In this document: piece by piece, positions 10,916-24,490 of the stretch
Layout of the letters: every line of letters begins with the position of its first letter
Numbering within the stretch: position 1 is the stretch's first letter
Source: Halocaridina rubra
Taxonomy: Eukaryota; Arthropoda; Malacostraca; Decapoda; Atyidae
DNA: 64,000 nucleotides
Direction of reading: 5' to 3'
Assembly (NCBI GenBank): GCA_037179515.1
Contig: JAXCGZ010017024.1
Location: forward strand, 57,501-121,500
The notes under the pieces: model-generated
The model's database searches: none
Told to the model about the DNA's origin: nothing
The model's input: only the letters and a program-made list of their open reading frames with translations
Program-made: the position numbers and the translations under genes

Positions 10916-12200
10916 GATCTGCTAAACTCAATCTCAATGAGGTAGAAATCACACTACAACATCACTTATTTTTAAATTATGAAAGGGCAATTTTTGGTAA
11001 ATTTTTAGATGAGGGGATAATTCTCTTACAATAATAAAACTGCATTTTTCTGATAGTTTTCGTTGTGAAATAAATTAATCTGAACTCCATTTCTAGCGCA
11101 AAACATTCGATTTACACTTTCCATGCCCCCCCCTTACTCCTAATGATTACACGGGGAAACATTGGGCATCGGGGTTTTGGGAAGGGAGAAAGCAAAAACA
11201 ATTGAAATGTAGCAGAATGAAGCAAAAAAAAACCTTTATTCAACAAAGAAAAATGTAAAAAATAAATAAAAAAAAATGGTGTGTCCTAACCTATCCTAGG
11301 GGAATGCATCTGGCTTAAACGGGGGGCTTTGTTCCTGGAATCCCTTGTAGTGATTTGTGATAAAATCACACACAAGTATATTGTGCGGCAAAAAATTTTC
11401 TTTAATCAATTAGTCTCACGTAAAATTTTTGTGTAAAAAAAAAAATCAAGCATTCGTTCATGAACGAAAAAAGTTAATAATAATTTGTTTTGATATTAGC
11501 ATTTATAGGTATTTGAATTATGATTTATGTTTGTTCAGTATATTATTTGTTTCTTTGTAATATGAGAAGTATTTGAAGAAGTTTGTAATTATTTTCTTTG
11601 TTTACAAATTTACTGCCAAGAAGCATCTTCAAGTTCGCCATTCTCCTCTAAAAAGATGGCCGGGTAAGAGGTGGAATCGCTTATGTAAAGAATACACCAA
11701 TATTATTGGAGTTTCCTATATTATTATTCCAATCGTCTATATCCATCATGACAAAAGAGGGTTAGGATTAGTTCTGTAAAGTTAAAATGTAGATAGTCAT
11801 TTGAGTTGCATTATTCTAAGGCAGTAAAGTAATTATGGTATATGTGTTGTTTTCAGTAAGATTTACTTTTTTTTTTTTTATAAATATTAATGATGTTCTT
11901 AAATGTAATAATTTTGTTTTGTTAGCATGGTAACAACCGTGATTAAGTCATTATTAAACTTTGTATCTAAGTAATTTAGTAGGTAAATTTTTATTTTTTG
12001 ATTATTGTAAATTTGGTAAATCTTTGTGAATAGGTTATATTTTTATAATTCTTGATTTTTATTAGTACCTGACCATATATATATTGAGTATGCCCATCCT
12101 TCTAGTGAGAGTGATCCTCTCCTCTATTATAATTGAGTTATTGTGCATACTGGCTTAATGACCAGTTTTCCCATGGCCATTGTACCCTAACCTAATGGTT
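10916..12200. other. AT-rich sequence without recognisable genes
   Basis: A long AT-rich stretch with homopolymer A and T runs and a C-run near 11126. The longest frame (11573-11779, 68 codons) has no recognisable motif or coding bias. Nothing supportable. Confidence 0.6.
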
Positions 12201-12428
12201 TGTTTAAAGTTAAAGTTTGCCGGTCTTTCAGTTCCGATATCCATCTGAGATGCTCCTCAGAAGGTCAGCCGAGGCAAGCCCCAACCCCCCCACTGTGGTG
12301 CCCATCCACAGCAAGTAACCTTCCCAGTAAACAGCTTGAACTCTTGGTCCTGAGCGGGAAACGATGTGTCGACCTCTCGAATGCGAGGCCAGCATGTTAC
12401 CACTGTAGTACCCAGAAGGCTAGGCTTT
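12201..12428 (-). mobile_element. tRNA-derived SINE (family 1), copy 1
   Basis: Read on the minus strand, it begins with a tRNA-like head (GTACTACAGTGGTAACATGC, resembling the pol III A box TRGYNNARNGG), then CGAGAGGTCGACA near where a B box would sit. A body with AGTTCAAGCTGTTTACTGGG follows, and it ends AACTTTAACTTTAAAC. Two more copies (12913-13130 minus, 60673-60802 plus) share this order. Short frames across it are not genes. Confidence 0.75.
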
Positions 12429-12912
12429 GGTTTTAATGTGAATTCCTGGTAGATTTTTCTACTGGCAAGAGTCTGTAGCTCCACATCTCAATGGAAATTA
12501 GACTGTATCTAGAGCTACTGGTAGAAGCTTTTAGGTTACGACCACCCCAGATGCAACGAGCGGGGAGGCTTGAGCGAGGAGGGATGATGCTATACGATGA
12601 AACTCATTAAATTATATATGGGTGGCTACACTGGATGAGTGGGGAGGTGTGTTGCTCTCTTTACTCTCCTCGCTTGAAGCTACGAGATACAGTATGTTCC
12701 AAAATGACGCGCACTGCCTAGCGACATCCCTAGCTATTTTCATCATGTCTACTGAACATATTATTGGAGACGTTGACGCTTCCTATTTGAACAGGCTAGT
12801 CTCGTCTGGTGTGGCCGCAGCCTTACAGTCGCCACAATCTTAGGGTTATATTTTCCCTAACCGGGAGGCTACGCACCCTGGAACCCCCAAAAGGGAACAA
12901 TATCAATATACG
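12429..12912. other. Unassigned sequence between two SINE copies
   Basis: About 480 bp of moderate GC content. Frames of 73-84 codons exist but show no family resemblance. No repeat relationship to the rest of the window was seen. Confidence 0.4.
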
Positions 12913-13130
12913 GTTAAAGTTAAAGTTTGCGGTTTTAGCCCTCCTTTCAAAGGCATCGCCCCTGCTCTGGCGGGCGTCAGCCAGTGCAAGCCCCAACCCC
13001 CCACTGTGGTGTTCAGTCACAGCAGTTACCTTCCCAGTAAACAGCTTAAACTCTCGGTCCTGAACAGAAACCGATCTGTCGACCTCTCGAATGCAAAGGC
13101 CAGCGCGTTACCACTGTACTAGCCAGAAAG
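12913..13130 (-). mobile_element. tRNA-derived SINE (family 1), copy 2
   Basis: Same body and orientation as 12201-12428: the minus-strand head GGCTAGTACAGTGGTAACGC, then the middle AGTTTAAGCTGTTTACTGGG and the end AACTTTAACTTTAACCG. Its A-box-like segment is better preserved than in copy 1. It lies about 480 bp from copy 1. Confidence 0.78.
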
Positions 13131-13334
13131 AAATTGTACACTTACCTTAATCTGAATACAATTTGGTATTACACTTCGGGCAGTTCAAAGATATTGCTAA
13201 AGTGCTATAGTCACAAAAAATGTGATTGCTTGGCTATGTTTACCATGAAATTTAGTACTTACGGAAATATAATCATAACTACAACTGGTACAAAGATGAA
13301 TCGGTTCGGCCATGATACCATAATGAGTAGAAAG

Positions 13335-13478
13335 TGTTGGGGGAAGGATGTCGTTGATAAGTTTGTTTTACCAAGAGGGACTCAAGGTACTGAACTCGGT
13401 TAAGAGCTCACAAACAGAAAGGATAGATATTACTTGCACACCCTAATGCCACTACTCGTTTAAATGAAACTCCGAATA
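13335..13478 (-). repeat. LTR fragment (LTR-D) of the shared LTR family
   Basis: Aligns by eye with the 3' end (minus orientation) of the complete LTR at 34491-37662 and of LTR-C at 56763: CTCAAGGTACTGAACTCGG, then GTTAAGAG and a CACACCC block. Similarity fades after about 13478. It may be what remains of the 3' LTR of element K, which ends at 14705, but the intervening sequence is not recognisably LTR. Confidence 0.6.
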
Positions 13479-13750
13479 CATATAATTATATCTAACCTGA
13501 TCTACCCTAATTTAACCAAACCCAACTCAAATTTAAAGCCTTATATGTTTTGGGCTATTCTCTCACGTAAACTATGGCAGGCTGCATAAAACGAATCACA
13601 ACTTTCTACGATTCCTCAAAAAATCAAGGAATATACTTATAAATAATAATTGCAGATTGCACAAGTAAGACCCTAACTACAACGCCTATTGATGGATTTA
13701 TTTTCTTTTCCTGTTTACAAATTTCATGACGCATGAAAGTGTCAATAGCC

Positions 13751-14704
<954 letters not shown>

Positions 14705-15600
14705 TAAAGATTCAGCCTCCTGGCAGGCTTGACCATTCGACCCGATTTCGTCTGATACTGGGTCAGACTACTTTCTGCTTCTTGCTGTATTCTACTCTCA
14801 AAAATATTAGGTTGCTAAGTGGATGGAGTTCTCTCCCTTAATTGTTTAAGGGCTTCATCTTCCTCACTTTGATTTTCAGAACTGTTTAACCAATTCTGAT
14901 TATCAGTAAAATTAGTCTTCACAATAGGCTTTATGTGCCTTCTATTCCTTATTACATAGGACCTACTTCCAGATTGAGAAATTAATTCACAATGTTCATG
15001 ATTTCATATATTATTAATGGAGTTTCTTGTAAGAGGTTTGGCTTATGGTCCGATTATTGGTAACATTCCAGCCCCATGATGATTATTATAATTCTGAGCA
15101 ATTGCCAGTTTTATTTTGGCATCATTTTCTGTGACTCTGTTCAGATTTGGCCAATTAGGAAGTAGCTTTGACTTTATCTCTGGGACTCTTATTCTGATCT
15201 GGCGACCCATTAACAGCTGGGCTTGAGAGTATCCTGTTGTATCCAATGGGGTTGACCTATATGATATCAAACTAAGGAATACGTCATCCTGCTTCAGTAT
15301 CCGCTTTACAGTCTGAACAGCCCTTTCAGCGCATCTGTTTTGTTGAGGGAAGTGGGGATCAGACATGATGCATTCAAATCCATATTGGGTTGTAAAGTTT
15401 TTGAGGGGTGTAGATTGAAATTGGGGCCCCCCATCGGAGATAATGGTTTCAGGAATACCAAACTTTACGAACAAATTCTTCACTTTATTAATGACATGAG
15501 GTGAATCTAATTCTTGCAGATGTATCATTTCAATCCACCTACTAATATAATCTACAACTATCAAGAAGTTGTCACACTCATGGTGACAAATCCATACCAA
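14705..15600 (-). pseudogene. Element K integrase (Ty3/gypsy, K02A2.6-like)
   Basis: Integrase core with its D-D-E triad: VVDYISRW, IISDGGPQF and RCAERAVQT, open from 15600 to 15043. After a frame break the C-terminal part (about 15040-14705) continues in another frame with IRNRRHIKP and ends KSGRMVKPARRLNL followed by TAA. That ending is typical of K02A2.6-like pol. The protein would insert the element cDNA into host DNA. The N-terminal zinc-binding domain (15600-15860) is degraded. Confidence 0.82.
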
Positions 15601-16842
15601 CTTTCATTCACGGTCTTTCAGGTAATACTGTTGGCATTGGTAGTTCAGCCCTTAACTGGTGGCTATTTCTTTGGCAAAAACCGACCCATCAACCCAATTT
15701 CTCAGATCACCACTAAGTTCAGGCCACCAAACACTTTCCTGTGGTTATCTCCGAGATTTATTCAGATTTAGATGGCCATTACTGTGAATCCTTGTTAACA
15801 TTTCTTTTCTCAGAGTTTGAGGTATGATGATTCTGTCACCATACAGTAGCAAAGTACCATCTACCACATTAAAAGACTCCTTGCTGCCCAATATTTAGAA
15901 CAAACTCCATCAGATATATCTACTGCAGTCCTCCATCCATTCAAAGTGTAACTGGTCACTGCTGACAACTCCGTGTCTCTCAGTTGCTCCTCCTTGATTT
16001 GCTTCATTTGATTGGGATATGCAGGTGGTTGCTGCGCGATACTATTTACATATTGTTGAACTTCCACTTCCTGGCTATGATCCTCTTCACTGGTACAGGT
16101 GATGGGAGCCCTGGAGAGAGCATCAACAACATTCATGTATTTTCCAGGCATGTTTATAGTTGTAACAGCAAATTCACCGATGCGCATAAGAAGTCTCTGA
16201 CACTGAATCTGCGCAGCCGATAAATCCTTGGAGTTTACAAGAGGGATGGCTTGTGATCACTCTCAATTACAATAGGTAAACCCAAAATATATCTCTGAAA
16301 TCTTCCACAAGCCCAGGTAGTGGCTAAACATTCCTTCTCTATTTGACTAAGGAGCCTTTCACAGTCAGTCAGGGTCTTTGAGCAGAATGCAACTGGTTTC
16401 CAAGCACCATCATGATTTGTAGGAATACTCCCCCAATGCCATTAGAGCTGGCTTCAGCAGATGCTCGTGTTTCTTTCTTAGGGTCAAAACACTTTAGTAC
16501 GGTGGCAGTAGTCATAATTTCCTTTATAGAAGTAAATGCGTTCTGCTGCTCTGTATCCCACCTCCAGGCATTCTTCTTAGATAGAAGAGCATTTAATGGC
16601 TGCATAACCAACTGCAACTGAGGAAGGAATCTTGTCAGAAAATTTACCATGCCTAAAATCCTCCAAAGTTCAGACACATCTTTCGGAGGAGATAGGTCAT
16701 GAATGGCTTTTACTTTCTTTGAGCAAAATTTCACACCTTCACATCCAATCCTATGCCCAAGAAATTTGATCTCCCTATGGCTAAAAATACACTTATCTTT
16801 ATTTAGTTTCAGCCCTGACTTTTCATTTATTTTAAGAGCTCA
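15601..16842 (-). pseudogene. Element K reverse transcriptase C-half and RNase H
   Basis: Minus strand. The RT thumb/connection region (16842-16369) shows IKFLGHRIG, AIHDLSPPKDV and ILGMVNFLTRFLP, a signature block of K02A2.6-like elements. RNase H follows (SAEASSNGIGG, then IEKECLATTWACGRFQRY, then ESDHKP); the first catalytic Asp of the usual ADAS is Glu here (AEAS). The tail GKYMNVVDALSRAP lies in the 15861-16187 frame. The palm domain with the YxDD motif is missing because the frame is cut at about 16843 by LINE-D. Several frame breaks. Confidence 0.82.
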
Positions 16843-18142
16843 TAACTCTCTTCACTTGGAATCCTTCAACTTTTTGTTAGTGAGACAACATGGCTTCAGA
16901 GAAGGCAGATCTACAGTAAGAAACTTATTAAAATAATTTATGATGAGCTAAGCCGAATCTTACAGGAAAGAGAGGTCTGGGCAGATTGCATATTCCTAGA
17001 CTTCCAGACAGCATTAGACACTGTCCCACAAGGGAGATTTATTAAGAAGCTGCAAGCAATGGCTAGAATAGATGGAAATGTCTTGGAATAGATAAAAACT
17101 TACTTAGAAGGAAAGGAACAGAGAGTTAGAGTAAGACACTCACTATCTGAATGGAGAAGAGTTAGTAGTGGAGTTCCATAGGGTTCAGTTTTAGGGCCAC
17201 TTTTGTTCTTTGTATATGTAAATGACCTACCAGAGTCTGTAAATTCATACATGAATATGTTTGCACTTAATGCAAAGATTGTAGAGAAGGTAAGAAACGA
17301 GAGCAATGGTTGAGAACTTCAGGAAGATCTAAATAGTTTGCATGAGTGGTTAGAAAAGTGGCTATTGAAATTCAATGCTTCAAAATGTAAGGTAATGTGA
17401 ATGGGTACAAGTGCAAGAAGGCCCAAGCTTGACTACTCAGTGGCAGGAGTAGAACTTCAAGAGATAGAGAATGAGAGAGATCTAGGAGTAAACATACTGG
17501 CCGATTTGTCTCCAGAAATGTATATAAATGGCATAGTAAGGGCAGCATATGCTTTCTTAGCAAATATAAGGGTAGCCTTCAGGCACATGGACAAGGAAAT
17601 GTTCAGAAATATTTATGAAACCTCTGTGAGGCCAAAACTTGATTATGCAGCCCCCTTTTGGTATCCACACTTAAAAGAGCACGTAGCTAAGTTGGAAAAA
17701 GTTCAAAGACTTGCCACGAAATTGGTGCCAGAATTACGAAATCTCAGTTATGATGAGAGGCTGAGGAAATTAGACTTACCATCACTCGAAGCTAGAAGAT
17801 TGAGGGGGGATATGGTGACAGTCTTTAAATTCCTTCATGGTTATGATAGAGTGGAGAGGGATCGATATTTTGATATGGTTGACACTAGAAGTAGAGGTTA
17901 TAGTTTGAAGCTTCGTAAGAAAACTTCTTTGCAGGATGTAAGGAAGTACTTTTTTAGTGTAAGAGTACTTGATAATTGGAATTAGCTAAGTGAGGAGGTA
18001 GTTAATGCTAACTCAATCCCTAGTTTTAAGGACAGGTATGGTAAGTATCACTAAGTACAAAATGGAACCAACCGGGAGACGGGAAGTTACGAGCTTTGAG
18101 CTCTTTCCCATAAACACAATTAGGAAATCACAATTAGGTAAT
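16843..18142 (+). mobile_element. LINE-D copy 1, 5'-truncated
   Basis: Starts inside the RT (CTCTTCACTTGGAATCC) and runs to the family's 3' end, which has the 14-bp tail unit ACAATTAGGTAATC with variants (about 18110-18142). The catalytic FADD region reads FALN, so the RT is dead, and GVPQGS contains a stop (TAG). The last 195 codons (17401-17985) are open. Inserted in element K RT on its left; followed directly by copy 2. Confidence 0.85.
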
Positions 18143-20541
18143 CACTCATTCGGGGCAAGATTCCTAGATTACGTAAGAGGGAATTTCTTACACCAACATG
18201 TAATGGAACCAATGAGGGCCAGGTTTGGGGATGAGCCATCATTACTTGATCTAGTATTCACAGATAATGTGTTGGATATTGAAAAAAGTGAGTATGAAGC
18301 ATCAATTGGAAAGAGTGACCAATGTGTACTGTTGATATAGTATATCATTGAAGATGTTCTGCCTTAGGGTAGAGGCACTGAGAGCATGAGGTAGAACTGT
18401 CCGAAACGAAATTACATCAAAATGAATGAGCTTTTTGAAGTTATTTACTGGAGGACCTTATTTACCAACAAATCTGTACAAGAAATGTACGACATCTTTT
18501 GAGAGAAATATGGGAAGATAGTAGATTGTTGCATACCTGTCACCAAAGTAGGTGTAATTCACGACAGAGAGAAATGGTTCGATAATGAGTGTAAACAAGC
18601 TAAGGAGTGGAGAGACAAATGGTGGAAAAGGTATAGGAGGAGAGAAAACATAAATGCCTGGCAAACCTACAAACGAGCAAGAAATGATTACCTGATTAAA
18701 AGAAGAGAGGCAGAGAGAGACTATGAGAGGGACATCACCAGGAAGGCTAAAGAAAATCCCAAACTTTTCCACAGCTTTATCAGAGGAAAACTGAAGTTAA
18801 AAGAAAAGATTTAAAGCCTAAGAGAGCTGATGAAAGCATCACTGAGACGGATGAAGAGATCTGTGAAGAATTGAACAAGGGATTTCAGTCAGTATTTACA
18901 GTAGAAAATTCCCGACCCCCTCAGATTGCAGATATAGAAGCTCATGGGCCGGTATTTAAGAGCATCATACTTTCAACCACAGAGGTATGCAAAGCGCTGA
19001 TGGAGCTAGATGTTCATAAAGCTACAGTTCCTGATGGTATATCCCCTCATGTACTTGAAAAATGCCCAAATTCAATACCAGCGGCACTTAGTATCATACT
19101 TAAAAAATCACTGGAGTCAGGGGAGATTCCAAGATGCAGGAAACAAGTGAACGTGATACCAATCTTCAAAAAGGGAAGGAGGGATACAGCTCTAAACTAT
19201 AGACCAGTTTCCTTGACCAGTATAGTTTGCAAAGTTATGAAGAAACTTCTAAGGAAACATATCTTTCTTCACTTGGAATCCTACAACTTTTTGTCAGTGA
19301 GACAACATAGCTCTAGGGAAGGTAGATCAACAGTAAGAAACTTATTAAACTGATTTATGATGAGGTAAACCGAATCTTACAGGAAAGAGAGGGCTGGCCA
19401 GATTGCATATTCCTAGACTTCCAGAAAGCATTTGACATTGTCCCACACGGGAGACTTATTATGATGCTGCAAGCAATGGCTAGAATAGGTAGAAATGTCT
19501 TGAAATGGATAAAAACATACTTAGAAGGAAGGGAACAGAGAGTTAGAGTAAGACAGTCAGTATCTGAATGGAGAAGAATTAGTAGTGGAGTTCCACAGGG
19601 CTCAGTTTTAGGGCCACTTTTGTTCCTTGTATACGTAAATGACCTATCAGAGACTGTAAATTCATTCATGAATATGTTTGCAGATGATGCAAAAATTGCG
19701 AAGAAAGTAAGAAATGAGAAAAATGGTAGAGACCTTCAGGAAGATCTAAGCAGTCTGCATGAATGGTCAGAAAAGTGGCTAATGAAATTCAATGCTTCAA
19801 AATGTAAGGTAATGAGAATGGGTACAAGTATAAGAAGGCCCAAGCTTGGCTACTTGGTGGCAGGAGTAGAACTTCAAGAGACAGAAAATGAGAGAGATTT
19901 AGGAGTAAACATATTGGCCGATTTGTCTCCAGAAATGCATATAAATGGCATAGTAAGGGCAGTATCTGCTTTCTTATCAAATGTAAAGGTAGCCTTCATT
20001 CACATGGACAAGGAAACGTTCAGAAATATTTATGCAACCTCTGTGAGACCAAAGCTTGAATATGCAGACCCCTTTTGGAAACCGTATTTAAAAAAACACA
20101 CGTAATTAAGCTGGAAGAAGTTCAAAGACATGCCATAAAACTGGTGCCAGAAATATGCTATCTCAGTTATGATGAGAGGCTGAGGAAATTAGACTTACCA
20201 TCACTCAAATCTCGAAGATTGAGGGGGGATATGGTGACAGTTTTTAAATTCCTCCATGATTATGACAGAATGGATTGGGATCGATATTTTGAAATAGCTG
20301 GCACTAGAACTAGAGGTCATAGTTTGAAGCTTTGTAATAAAACTTCTTTGCAGGATGTAAGGAAGTACTAGTTAGTGTAAGAGTAGTTGATAATTGGAAT
20401 TTGCTAAACGAGGAGGTAGTTAATGCTAACTCAATCCATTGTTTTAAGGACAAGTATGATAAGTATCACTAGGTACAAATTGGAACCGATCAAGAGACAT
20501 GAAGTTACGAGCTTTGGGCCCTTTCCCGTAAGCACAATTAG
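18143..20541 (+). mobile_element. LINE-D copy 2, 5'-truncated, head-to-tail after copy 1
   Basis: Begins in the endonuclease (CTCATTCGGGGCAAGATTCC) immediately after the tail units of copy 1, and ends with its own tail units (about 20525-20541). The RT frame is split into 18871-19353 and 19461-20105 plus a C-terminal part. MFADDAKI is intact near 19671-19695. Stops and frameshifts elsewhere, for example in the linker at about 18340-18370. Confidence 0.85.
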
Positions 20542-21512
20542 GCAATCACAGGGTTCAGTTTTAGGGCCCTTTTGTTCCTTGTATATGTAAATGACCTACC
20601 AGAGTCTGTAAATTCATTCATGAATATGTTTGCAGATGATGCAAAGATTGTGAAGAAAGTAAGAAACGAGAACAATGGTAGAGAACTTCAGGAAGCTCTA
20701 AATAGTCTGCATGAGTGGTCAGAAAAGTGGCTAATGAAATTCAATACTTCAAAATGTAAGGTAATGAGAATGGGTACAAGTGCAAGAAGGCCCAAGCTTG
20801 ACTACTCGGTGGCTGGAGTACAACTTCAAGAGACAGAAAATGAGAGAGATCTAGGAGTAAACATACTGGCAGATTTGTCTCCAGAAATACATATAAATGG
20901 CATAGTAAGGGCAGCATATGCATTCTTATCAAATGTAAGGGTAGCCTTCAGGCACATGGACAAGGAAATGTTCAGAAATACTTATGTAACCTATGTGAGG
21001 CCAAAACTCGAATATGCAGCCCCCTTTTGGAATCCACACTTGAAAAAGCACATAGCTAAGCTTGAAAAAGTTCAAAGACATGTCACGAAACTGGTGCCAG
21101 AAATACGCAATCTCAGTTATGATGAGAGGCTGAGGGAATTAGACTTACCATCACTCGAAGCTAGAAGATTGAGGGGGGGATGTGGTAACAGTCTTTAAAT
21201 TCCTTCATGGTTATGATAGAGTGGATAGGGATCGATATTTTGATATGGGTGGCTCTAGAACTAGAGGTCATAGTTTGAAGCTTCGTAAGAAAACTTCTTT
21301 GCAGGATGTAAGGAAATACTTTTTCAGTGTTAGAGTAGTTCATAATTGGAATTGGCTAAGCGAGGAGGTAGCTAATGCTATCTCAATCCATAGTTTTAAG
21401 GACAGGTATGATAAGTATCACTAAGTATAAAATGGAACAGATCAGGAGACGGGAAGATACGAGCTTTGGGCTCTTTCCCGTAAACACAATTAGGTAATTA
21501 CAATTAGTTAAT
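20542..21512 (+). mobile_element. LINE-D copy 3, 5'-truncated, head-to-tail after copy 2
   Basis: Begins in the GVPQGS region of the RT (CACAGGGTTCAGTTTTAGGG; the first four bases are shared with the tail of copy 2), keeps MFADDAKI, and stays open for about 208 codons (20572-21198). After a frameshift in the G-run near 21175 it ends at the tail units. Its right edge abuts element M integrase, not element K. Confidence 0.85.
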
Positions 21513-22730
21513 TACTTATAACAGGTGAGACAGTCCTCATAGGCATAAACAAAATTCTTGGTGTAGATTGATTTAGAATCTGGTCTTGATGACGTCTCAC
21601 CACATGTCCTGCTGGAAGTTCACATTTGTAAGACATTGGACCAGTTTGTTTCAACACTCGTGCAGGAACCCAACATTCCTTAGGAACTGTTGAATAATTC
21701 CACACCATGTCAGAAGACCTAGGTGTCAATTCTAGACTTCCAGCAATATTACTGTCATAATTAAACTATACTGGTCTTGCTTAGACAACACAGTCTGTTG
21801 TACATGTTTACTAGGGTGTACTAGACCCAACACGGTACATACCTTCCAGCCAAACATCAACTCATCTGGAGACACTCCAGTAGAAGAATGAGGTGTCATT
21901 CTGTACTGGAAAAGATATTTCTCAAGCTTAGTTGTCCAATTTTCACCAGGACAGTGTTTGAGGAGATTTTTAAGACCTTTGACAGTATATTCAGCCTGAT
22001 CATTCGTACTTGACTGGTAGGGTGCAGACGTGATATGACGAACATCATTCTTCTTCAGAAATAGGTTGAATTTCCTAGATGTAAAATTAGAATCATTGTC
22101 AGTAACGAGTGTCATAGGTAGATCAATATATGATAAAACATTTCTAATGAGATTAATAATAGAAAAACAACTAGTGTCTTTAGTAGGTAGCACTTCAATC
22201 CACTTAGAATGAGCATCAGTTAGCACTAGAAAAATAGGTACCCATGACTGGACCAGCATAGTCAGCATGTACTCTCACCCATGGCTCTCAGGCCAATCCC
22301 AAGGGTGTAAAGGTGCTTTCTTAGGCAATGCTCTAGTAGCTAGATAAACGGAGCACCTATTGGTCACGTTCCAATCCAGGCCACCAAACATTACTTCAGG
22401 CCAAGTGCTTCATTTTAGCAGACTCCAAATGATCTTGATGCAACTCATTTAACTTACTCTCGCTCCCTTTAGGAGGAATAATTGCCCCAGGTCCCCATAG
22501 AATTCAACCTTGTTGAACACTTAATTCATTGTTTCGATGGAAGAACAGTCTCAATTCCTCCTCAACATTCACAGGCCAACCACAGTCCAGATAAAGTTAC
22601 ACTTTAGCAAGTAATGGGTCCTTAAAAGTCCACTTACTAATGCCATTAGCAGTTACAGGGGTAGCATCCAATGTATTAACTAACTGGATCCACTCTGCAC
22701 AAATAGGAACACCATCAGGTGCATTTGCTA
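21513..22730 (-). pseudogene. Element M integrase (Ty3/gypsy)
   Basis: Minus strand. The zinc-binding remnant around 22420-22460 has ELHQDHLESAKMKHLA and VWWPGL. The core (22268-21732) shows the triad residues in VLTDAHSKWIEV, LVTDNDSNF (usual Gly replaced by Asp) and NDQAEYTVKGLK. The C-terminal segment (21729-21523) has VPARVLKQTGPMSYKCE and RRHQDQ. Stops separate the parts. It is cut at the left by the LINE-D array, so the true end and 3' LTR of element M are missing. Confidence 0.82.
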
Positions 22731-23570
22731 GTGGTATTCAGCTCAAAGCATCAGCCATACCTAAAGATTTACCTGAACGGTGATACAACTCAAATGAATT
22801 GGCTTGTAGCATCAATGACCATCGCTGGATCCTACCAGAAGCCATTTCAGGAATAGGCTTATTAGGGTTGAACAAACCTAAATGTGGTTTGTGATCCGTA
22901 ATTAGAGAAAATGCATGACCCCATAAATAGTGATGACATTTCTTCAGCACAAAAATAAGTGCGAAGGCCTCCTTCTCCGTCTGAGAATAATTGGCCTCAA
23001 CTTTATTTAAAGCTCGGGATGCAAAAATGACTGGCAATTCAGCACCATCCTTCTTCTGATAAAGAACAGCACACAAACCATACTTAGTACTGTCAGCAGA
23101 CACTATGATAAGTAAATTAGGGTCAAAATTAATTAGACAGGCATCTAATAATAGTGTTTCTGATTCTTGGAAAGTTTTACTATGTTCCTCAATCCATTTC
23201 CATCTAACATCCTTTCTCAATAGACTATTCAAAGGTTCAAGAATAGCAGCGGCATACATCAAGAACTTCCTATAGAAAATTAACATTCCTAAATAACTGC
23301 GTAACTGTGCTAAATCATTATGCTAAGGGACATTACGTATAGCATCTAACTTCTCCTGCGTAGGCTTCAAGCCAGTAGACTCAATTGTATAACCCAGTAC
23401 TGTACTTGGTCAACACCAAAAGAAAATTTAGTAGAATGCAGTTTCAGTCCAACTTCCTCTAATCTTCCTAAAACTTTGCATAAACGCTCCTCACGTTCAC
23501 AAGAGTTAGCTCCCGATACTAGTATGTCATCAAGAAAAATAGAAGCATCAGGAATACCTCAGAGTTCTTC
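22731..23570 (-). pseudogene. Element M reverse transcriptase C-half and RNase H
   Basis: From 23570 downward: the palm motif SIFLDDILVSG (FLDD intact), the connection, then an open frame 23286-22738 with FYRKFLMYAAAILEPLN, RNase H residues in SADSTKYGLCAVL, TEKEAFALIF and ITDHKPHLGLF, ending with GKSLGMADALS. The frame is degraded between 23400 and 23286. The N-terminal RT half continues at 27393 on the other side of a LINE-D insertion, with the expected protein order. Confidence 0.85.
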
Positions 23571-23644
23571 CAGACAAAGGGGAGATAAAGAAGATAATGA
23601 CAGAAGATCAGGGGATGAGACCTCATTAAGATAAAGAGAAGATA

Positions 23645-24091
23645 GTGGTAATCTCAGGCATAAGCGAATCCCAGGAGCCAACATGGCAGGGGAGACTTGA
23701 AGAAAATAAAGCTAGCGTTGTAGACCTGATAGGAAAGCTTGGAGTAGTTTGTGGTCCTGAGGATATTGTAAACATTCACCAACTAGGCAAATATTCGAGG
23801 GAAGGAAAGCCGAGACCAACAAAAGTAACCTTTGAGAGAGGGGAAACATATTGGGAAATATTGTTGAGAAAAAAAAGTCTGAAAGACCTTCAAGAATTCA
23901 AAGAAGTGTTCATTAGACGATACAGAACCCAGGAAGAGATGGGAAATATCAAAAACTTGTTGGAAGAGGCAAGAAGGTTAAATGAGGAAAGAAATGAAGA
24001 AGAGAAGAAAAAATTTCATTTCAGAGTTCTTCAAGACAAAGGGGAGATAAAGAAGATAATGACAGAAGATCAGGGGTTGGGGCCTCATTAA
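23645..24091 (+). pseudogene. LINE-D ORF1, C-terminal half
   Basis: About 148 codons: a region with RPTKVTFERGE, LLRKKSLKD and VFIRRYRTQEE, then a Glu/Arg/Lys-rich helix. It resembles the C-terminal domain of CR1/Rex-type LINE ORF1 proteins, which bind RNA. It ends GPH then TAA at the point where ORF2 begins in the -1 frame. The N-terminal half is not present in any copy in this window. Confidence 0.6.
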
Positions 24092-24103
24092 GATTGTTAT
24101 ACA

Positions 24104-24490
24104 ATCTTAATGAGGCTGAGGGAATTAGACTTACCATCACTCGAAGCTAGAAGATTGAGGGGGATATGGTGACAGTCTTTAAATTCCTTCCTGGTTATGA
24201 TAGAGTGGATAGGGATCGATATTTTGATATGGGTGGCTCTAGAACTAGAGGTCATTGTTTGAAGCTTTGTAAGAAAACTTCTTTGCAGGATGTAAGGAAA
24301 TACTTTTTCAGTGTAAGAGTAGTTGATAATTGGAATTGGCTAAGCGAGGAGGTAGTTAATGCTATCTCAATCCATAGTTTTAAGGACAGGTATGATAAGT
24401 ATCACTAAGTAGAAAATAGAACCGATGAGGAGACGGGAAGATACGAGCTTTGGGCTCTTTCCCGTAAACACAATTAGGTAATCACAATTA
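24104..24490 (+). mobile_element. LINE-D 3'-terminal fragment nested in LINE-D copy 4
   Basis: The last 390 bp of the family (from GCTGAGGGAATTAGACTTACC to tail units), inserted exactly at the ORF1/ORF2 junction of copy 4. The left junction carries an inverted copy of the target (ATTAAGATTGT, TAT, ACAATCTTAAT; 24087-24112). TATAC occurs at both edges, a possible short target duplication. Confidence 0.8.

Noticed and set aside
11573..11779. 68-codon frame as a small gene
   Set aside because: AT-rich chance frame with no motif, no conserved context and no partner copy.
12200..13063. Small proteins of 65-84 residues between 12200 and 13063
   Set aside because: They lie across two copies of a tRNA-derived SINE or in unassigned DNA and show no conserved motif.
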